From NCBI GenBank assembly GCA_902728285.1, contig CACVBU010001197.1, positions 1,419,870 through 1,483,869 on the forward strand: a DNA stretch of 64,000 bases, in the 5' to 3' direction. A program made the position numbers and the translations under genes. The stretch is from Clytia hemisphaerica (Eukaryota > Cnidaria > Hydrozoa > Leptothecata > Clytiidae). Shown here one piece after another: positions 11,801 through 20,800 of the stretch. The notes beneath the pieces were generated by a model that made no database searches, was not told the DNA's origin, and saw only the letters and a list, made by a program, of their open reading frames with translations. Each line of letters starts with the position of its first letter. The stretch's first letter is position 1.

Positions 11801-14800
11801 GTAAAATCACACTTTCTTCTCCCTCTTTAGCTCCGCACAATCGTTCCATGAGACACAAGAAGTCCAATCATGTTCGAATTACGTCACTGATATACAGGTA
11901 CAGTACACCGTTCACCCTTTTCCCTTATTTTAACTACGGCAAGACCAATTTAATTTGTTGTTCTGTTCGGGCAGATCGTTGACAAAATATGAGTCGGTGG
12001 GTCGGTAAAATAAAAATAAGACTTTCATTAATCAAGGAAGGAAATTAGCTTTAAGTAATATTTTCAAATAATCTTGGTTAGAATTTCATCATTTATCTTT
12101 GATGGAGTTTGTAATAAAATCTTTCGTGCATAGATTTCATGATTCTAGATTCGTTTCAACTTTTTTTAAGTGTAAATTTTTTAAATGGACTAGTATTAGA
12201 AATTTGTGGCATAGGAAATTCAATATTATTATTTTTTCGTTTGTAGCAAATGCTGGGTCGGTCGCGCCCGTAGAACAACAAATTAAATTGGTCTCGCCTA
12301 AGTTCAAATAATAACAAATAAACTTTTTTAATGTGTGAATGAAAAATATAGGGATAGTTGTAACGTTTTGGCCTTCTATAATCGCGTCGATTAAGTGAAA
12401 AATGGTTCTTTATTTATGATAAAATAAAACAACCGTAATGACGGCTGTAAACTACGGTAGTTGTCATTTTTGAATAGCGAACCATGCAAACATCTTTATC
12501 GTGGTCAGCCTTTCTCAATATATCCAACATAAAATTTAAAAGAGTATATCCTACTAAGTGCGAGCGCAAACGCAAATTAAATCGAGAAATCAAACCAGAA
12601 AGATCGGGAAATTGAACCCGACTATCGCGATTAATCGGATTTACGCACAATTACAAATGAAAAACACTGATTTTAAGAAACTCCTTAACCGGAGTTTAAT
12701 TACACGCTTCTTTTTTTTTATAAGAATGGTGTAAATCCATTTCATCATGGATATTCTTAACTTTTTTAGGAAAATCATCCTAAAATATTCTTACAGCATT
12801 CTTAGGTTAGGATCCTACGATCCTAATTCAGACTAGATTTAACATTTAGTACATACGTCTCAAAATTCCATGATGGTGATATTCCTAGCATATTCTTAAT
12901 TTTTTGGCCATTTTCATCATGGACATTCTTATAAAGTGTATTCTTATAAAAAAAAGCGTGTATTGATTTTTCATTCTATTTTTATTCTCCATACAAAATT
13001 TCTTTTCTTAGAACTTCCTTTCCTCAAACAAATTTTCAAAATCCTACCCCAACTAATGTCACTAAATCCAGCCCCCTCCTTATCCAAATGCTTCCTACGG
13101 CACTGATTCTTTTGTACGAGGTTGCTATTCTAAAGATGATTTTCCTCTTTCAGTGACTTAGGGAAAAAGCTATGATGTGTCATTACTGATTATTGATTAT
13201 CTGGAAAAAATATGTTTGTGATTGTCTAAAAATCCTTAGTCTTGTAGAAATATGACGAAACGGGCGAACCTTGAAAAAAGTTCCGCACAAGCTTGCTACA
13301 ATCAGTGACAAAATATTTGGCACAAAAGGGAAATTCACTAGGGTGTTTTGAAACCACAATCGATTTGTAAGTGCTCTAAAGTAGGTTCGAAGGGTAGAGT
13401 TTTAACGCTAAACTTAACATTTAGGACCTTAGGATCTGAGGATCCATAAGCTCAAAAATGGTCCAGTAGGGCTTGAAATATAGCCTAGAAACCAATAAAT
13501 CCCTCCCAGATCGAAATAATCGATGAAATCAAGTTAAAGGCCTAAAAATTAACATTCTCGCTCGAACTCGAATTTTCGAAAAATGGTAAATTAGCCAAAA
13601 GTGCCAATATATTATGGCACTGATTACTGATTGTAGGTACCGTTAGAAGTTGAATTTTACAAGGATGAACATTCTCAGAGCCTCACGGTGAGGCCTTTTG
13701 GGCAAAGTTTTGGTGAGATACCATACCGTAATAAAATTCCTAATAAAATTCTGCTTCTTACGGTACCTAGCAAGCTTGCGCGAAATTTTTTTCAAGGTCA
13801 AGCCCTATTTCTACCCGACTACGTGTTTTCCAACCTTATCCCTTTGTTATTTATTTCATCAAATGTAGCCTCGTTTACATTCCGTTTCTATTGATATATA
13901 TTGTTTGAGAAATGATGTAAAAATCGAAATTTCTCTAGAACTGGTATAACCTTTAGTATAAATAGATAGAACTTTAGTATTTCATAGTATGTAAAAATGT
14001 ATTTCCAATTATTGTGAATAAAAGGATCGAAGAGGTGTTTGAGGAAGTCTGAAGTTTTGAAATCAAAAAGGGTAATAAAAACTTCAATTGAAAAAAATAA
14101 TTTACTATTTCTAAATGAAATCAGGATCTCAGCTTGAGGTTAAATGCTAAGTTTCTATAAAATAAACGAACATTTTCAAAAAAATAAGTTTAATATAGTT
14201 TTGTCGTGCAGAATACATATTCGTTGAGAAGATAATTTGGAGTAGACGATGGAATAAAGTATTTTAAGTCAAATAACTATAAAGTCTGTTTCCAACAAAA
14301 CTAATCGTTCTTTTTCACAAAAGGATTCAGTAAACATGCAATTTCGATGTCTTTCCAAAATGTTTCGTTTGAATTCACCTGAAGAAATCAAATTCATCTC
14401 GGAGGAGCGTAGTACAAGTCGTTTCAAGTTATATTATGTTATATCATGTGTGGTATTAGCAGTATTCAATATTATATCTAATACATGTTTCATTCACGGA
14501 TTACGGAGAACAAACCGAAAGCTTTCATATATCCAGAAACTTTTAATTTATCTGTCAGCTACAGACCTTTTTGGAGGATGTTGCGTTTTGCCATTCGTTG
14601 CAATCAACAGAATGTATGAATGGGGTTGCGTTTACAATGCAATTATTATCTCCCTTCAATCATCTGTAGCATTTCATAACTCTTCTATAACTCTCATCGT
14701 TTCTGTTTTGAGGTATAGAGCCATCCAAAGGCCAATGAACAAGAGCCGTGGTGAGAATATCTTTAAAATAGTAGCAACACAATTCGTTCTTTCTTGCATT

Positions 14801-17800
14801 TTGCTTTGCTCAGTTACTTACCTTCATGCCCACGGATTGGACAAAGGAAAAGCTACTAATTTGGTTTTTGCTTCATTTTTTATTTTCTCATCATTAAATT
14901 GTGCTATCCTAGTCTTCCTGTTATTATCTCTCAATACCATCCGTCAAAAATCCAAGGATTCAGAGCTATCAGCAAACGTCAAAAGACGATTGGAAATACA
15001 AAAGAAATCTGCTAATACAATGTTGATGATCATTGCATTCTCGTTTGTTTGTATGTTCGCGCAAGGTGGTTCCTTCGCTTATCTTTATATGCAGGCCAAA
15101 GATGTCGCCAGGTTGACTTTATTGAAATTACGAACATCAGACGTAGCATCATTGTCCACTCTTCTAAATACTATTTTCAATTCTATCATTTTCATTCTAC
15201 GAAGTAAAGAGATTCGCACGTTTTATTCGATTAAAATAAAACCTAAACGACGTCGACGTACTTCTGCAAAACATCAACCACGGTAACTCAAGTTTCTTGC
15301 AAGGAATACCTTATCGGAGAAAACTTCGTCGGGGAAAAGTGACGAAATTTCGGCCAAGTGCCGAATATTTTTCCCCGACGAAAATTTTCCCCGGCCTTAA
15401 TGCATTTACCAACTACCAGCAAGTGACGAATTTTTCCCCGACGAAGTTTTCTCCGATAAGGTAGGATTCACTGGGTTTGTGAAGCTCCGAAGGGGTTAAA
15501 GAAAAATCTTCAATCTTTCTCAATCAAAAAAAAGTGAAGCCTAAGTTTGCCCTGAATTTTTTTAGAAATTTTGTTTGAGAAACAAACGGGTCGCGTGTTT
15601 GGATGGGAAATAAATAATTTTATAGATCTATCTATCCTATCTCTTTGGGGCTTTCAAATCAATGATAGATCCCGTCCCTGTCCTGGATTTTTTCACTTGG
15701 CCATTACAATTCTCTTTAGCTACTTAATATCAAGCGAAGAGACAGCATTGTGTACCGTCTTAAATATTCGGTATGACCTGGCTTGGGAATCTGATCCATA
15801 ACCTTAGGCGCTGTAGTCGACCTGTTCTATCTATGTGCTAGTTAGAGTCGATAGAGTCGATATTTTAGACAGTCATTCGATCGTTTTCACGGGGTCCACG
15901 GCCTACTGGCTCGGCTATCTATGAACTGAACGGAACATTGGAAGGAGTAGGGATTCGAACCGCGAACCCCTGGTTGATACGCTGACACCCTAGACCACTT
16001 GGTCATCGCTCTTTGCTAAGGTTTATCTAAAGCCTGAAGAGTACTCTACTAAACGAGATCTCGAAATATTTTGTTCAACGTAGTTATACCTAGGCTGCAC
16101 ACGCGGAAAAGATAACACTGACCTGGACGTTTTCTAAGAAGATTTATAACAAAGCTCTTTTTCGTTAGTGGAAACTGCGTTCTCCAGAATGACATATAGC
16201 TTGGCCAATTGTAGTTTCCAGAAATTTTCGTGGTAAGAAATGGAACGGGCAAGTTTCTGAGACTTTGAATTTCGCGAGAATCAACTTTCGCGAATTCAGC
16301 TTTTCAAAATATTTTGCGAGAAAAAACTTTCGTGATTCTCATTAACTTTTCTTTGTTTTTATCCAAGATTTTTGTGAAACAGAAGGATGAAACCTGACTT
16401 TTTCCACTTCCATCAACCTAAAATGGGTGTCAAAAGGCTCAAAATGCCTGTTTAAATTGCTTTAAACAAAATATCATGACAAAAGGTAGATTTTTAGGAA
16501 AAGTATTTTTTCGCGAGAATAAACTTTCGCGAATTTAGTTTTCAGAATATTTCGCGGAAATAACTTTTTGCACGAAATTCGGAAATTTAAATTGCTTTAA
16601 ACAAAATATCATGACAAAAGGTAGATTTTTAGGAAAAGTATTTTTTCGCGAGAATAAACTTTCGCGAATTTAGTTTTCAGAATATTTCGCGGAAATAACT
16701 TTTTGCACGAAATTCGCGAAACTCCCCCCCCCCGAGAATCTCTGACAGAATCGTCCAATATAAGTAGACCTCGATCGAGAAATGCCGTGAACTGTCTGAT
16801 GAAAAACTTAAGTAGAAGAATATTCTACTTTTTCGCGGAAATAACTTTTTGCACGAAATTCGCGAAACTCCCCCCCCCCCCCCCGAGAATCTCTGACAGA
16901 ATCGTCCAATATAAGTAGACTGCGATCGAGAAATGCCGTGAACTGTCTGATGAAAAACTTAAGTAGAAGAATATTCTACTTTTTCCTTCTTAGTTAAACT
17001 GAAAAACTGAAACAGTAAACCAAATGCATTATTGGCATCATAATTCAATTGTTCCACAATGCAATGCGACAATGAAAATAAAGGCTCATGAAAAGATTGC
17101 CAATATGAAAACTCAGTTCGTGAAAGCTCATCCCACGCAGTAAATAACCTAAATAAAGAACCGGGTTGACCCACGCCCATCGTACTACGTTATTATTTTC
17201 ACTATTATGTCTAACCTGCAGAGTTAAGAATACACGTATTTCCTATTAGCATATTCATATAAAAAAGTCACGAAAAAACATCAAGTAAAGCTCTGATTGA
17301 CTGAATATTGCACACATAAGCATATTTTTCAAAATGTCCAGAGTATAAGGTAACCTTTGCATGTCTCAGCCAATCAGAGCTTTAAGGATGCTACCCAGTC
17401 AGCATTTTATGTTCATGCCATGCACTTTAGTTCCTCTAGGAGTGACCCCAATATTTCCGCCACACTTGTATAGAACACTTATAGAATACTACAGAATATA
17501 TTCCATCAGAGTCAAATGACTTTTTATATGAATCTGCTAATAGAAAATTTTTGTATTAGCAAGCTTGACCCAGCAAACATACATTTACATTTCTTTTAAA
17601 TTTTTTTTTTCTCCAGAATTTCATCAGTTCAATCCAATCAGACTACCTATCGTTGTACACATGCACAGACTTCTTGTTAGAAAGGTAATAACATATGAAA
17701 TAAGAGGTTTTTTTTAGCTTTTTCTTCAAATTTTACGATTAAGGAAAATCCGCCATTAAGGAAGCAGATCTTGGATTCTGTTGAGCAGATTCCTTTCGCA

Positions 17801-20800
17801 TATCGATCTACCTTATCTGCCAAAACTTAGTCGGTCCTAAGTGACTAAATCTTGACTTGGTGACTAAAATTAGGGCCGACTAAAAATTTGGGCCGACTAA
17901 AATTTGGACCGACTAAAAATTTAGGCTAAATTAAAAGTTTATAATTAAGCTTTCCTTAACCAACTTTTTTGAATACCATATCATTACGTCCGCTACAATT
18001 CATTATTTTGTCCGCTATCATTATATATTAGTCGGCCCTTAATGACTAAATTTTGACGAGATGAAATAAAATTAGGGTCAACTAATAATCGGCCGATAAG
18101 GTACTTTTATAAAAATAGCAGAAATAACAAAACTTCAAACTGTAAATCTTTCTCCTTCTCAATCTTAATCTATTTGGAAGGGAATTTTATCCCTCTTGTT
18201 GATCAAAATGAGATTTTCGGTTGAGAATAAAAAAAAATCGTGTTTCTTAAATCACATAATTTTTAAAGCATATACTTTCATTTCTTCATACTAGAGGTAC
18301 ATTTTGCACTTTACACGAAAGCTATTTCCAGATTCTTCCATCCATTATAGACCTTTTCATAAATTACGTCAAGAGCAACGCCTACCTTATATTTATAATA
18401 TTGCTATGGTAACTGATTCCCAAAGGAGTTCATAAGAAGTTTACTTTATTTATAATAGTAACACTTGAACATTCAAGGGACATAATCATCTTGGTAATGG
18501 TTTCAAAAGGAGGCAGTCTTTGCACTCCAAATGATTTATGAAAATACCTATTTGACTATACATCTTTAAGACGATATGCAATACACCTTTTCGACCGTAG
18601 CCGTCAATTACCGCGCGGGTATTTTTCCCCTAAACTCGACGCAATCCTTTTCTGACAACTTTTCTATTGTCTATAGGGTGCGAACAAAAAGACTGAGACG
18701 GTTTTTGGGTGGTAAAACGGACAAAAAAATGCCCGCGCGGCAATTGGCGGCTACGATCGAAAAGGTGTATTAAGTATATAATTTTTCTACCTTCCAGGCT
18801 TAAGGTTCTCACATCTCGCGTGCTTCAATTATTTGTGCGCTACGCATGTCTGACAAGGCAACTATCAGAAGGAGGCAAACTCAAGATGGCAGCAGACATG
18901 ACGCAATTGGAATTTGCGGTCACACCGCTTTGCAAACGTTTTGAAGATCTCGGACATGAGTACAAACAATACAGAGCGTTTAGGTTTGATTAGTTTTCAG
19001 GGAGAGAAAGCTAAGCTCATCAAATCCCTTTTATAGAGAATTTATTTAGCTTTAGAAAAATCCACATTCTCATCTTTCTTCCTTTCTAAAACCTCGGACA
19101 TGAGTACAAGCAATAGAGAGCGTTTAGGTATAATTATAGTTTTCAGGGAGAGTTTTTGTTAATTTTTTGTTTTGCTTTTATTTCTCGCACACTTTTCATA
19201 TCACTTTTAAAAATTTCCCCGCTTGAAAAGTGAGCGCCTTATGCCATTTGGAAACCACTCTCGAGGGAGTTATTTTAATAGCCCAATTCATAGTCGCAAA
19301 GCATAATGGGTAATCAGGAGCACTGCGTGCTAATGACGACTTATTTTTGCGTCTAACCAACGGAAAACCGTTATCGGTAAGCAATCGGCCCTGATTACCC
19401 ATGATCCATTTCGACTGTGAAATGGCCTTATACTCTAACTCTAACATGGTAGCACAAAAGATTTCACACAAAGTGAATGGATCAAGGAGGAAAGATTCAC
19501 AAGAATATTCAACGTTGCTATTTCTTGACGAGGAGGAGTTTTAAATTACCAATATATCGTTGCATATCATGAACATAGATTTATAAAGCCCGAAGGGCTA
19601 GATGGAGTGCTTTAAGCTCTTCCAAGAAAAAAAGTGAATATCGTTAAAAATATTGCTAAGCTTCTGATTGGTTAAGCGCTGAAATTCTATTGTAATATCA
19701 CACTTTTCAGCAAAAGCACGACATCTAGCCGTTCGGGCTTTATAAATCTATGATCACAAATAGTACAATTTTCTTCATTTTTTGAATAAACTCTCTCATC
19801 ATTCCTCTTTTCCACAGACCATTATTATTTCAAACGTTGAACGACATTCCAAGCAATCCAAACCTTGGTGAAAGTTTGACCTTCAGTACCGTTCTTCACT
19901 TTCTCTTCTCACAAGCACCAAGTCAATTCATCTCACCTCATACGGTAAGTTTGATTGTTTTGTGCCAATATTACCTGTTTTGATCTGAGCAGAGGTTTTG
20001 CTTCGTTTCTTTAGATTCTAGGTCGGTAAATTCCTAGCAAGCCCAGTTTATTGATTAGCGTGAAAATGTACTTGAGGTGGCAAAGCTAATTTTTAGACTG
20101 GCAAATTGTAATTTTTCCGTGACTTTGACTGGCGAAATTCGCCACCTGCTCAAACAGAGATAGTACCGAGTTTATGTATCGGAGGATATCGAGGGCTACG
20201 GTAAGTGAAATCGATACAAAACAAAGTCGATAGTTGATGTATGGCTCTATATCGCCTTTGCTCACCTAAACAGACGACGGTATTTTGGTGTTTTTACCGT
20301 CGTCGAGCAAAGTGGACGGTGATTTTGGAGACATGTCAATTTTGCTTTATACCGTCTCCCTCGATTTATCTCGAATACATAAACTGGCTAGTAAACTCGA
20401 GTGTACCAACCTTCCAAATCAGTTGATTACGATAGATGTTTTCCAATTTTAGTTTTCTGGTTGGACGGTGACACAGTACAGTGATTGGTTGGATGAGCAC
20501 AACGAAGAAAGTGAACGAATCAACTTGTTGAGGTTTGTCATTCGTTATTTCACACTCGAAATGTATCTTGGGAATCATCATCAGTTCAAGAGTCCTTATT
20601 ACTCATGATTCATTGCGACAATGAAAATGACTTATTCGGTTGTGAATTCTTCCAATAGAAAGAGTTCTGGCCCGTTTTTCTTTTTTTGATAAGAAAAGAA
20701 TGCTCTTTTCTCAACCATAACCCAGGCTGGAGTTTCGATAATGTAGTTCTGCAACAAAAGATCTATTGTTTCAAAGCCTAAATTCCACTCTGGCTAAACT

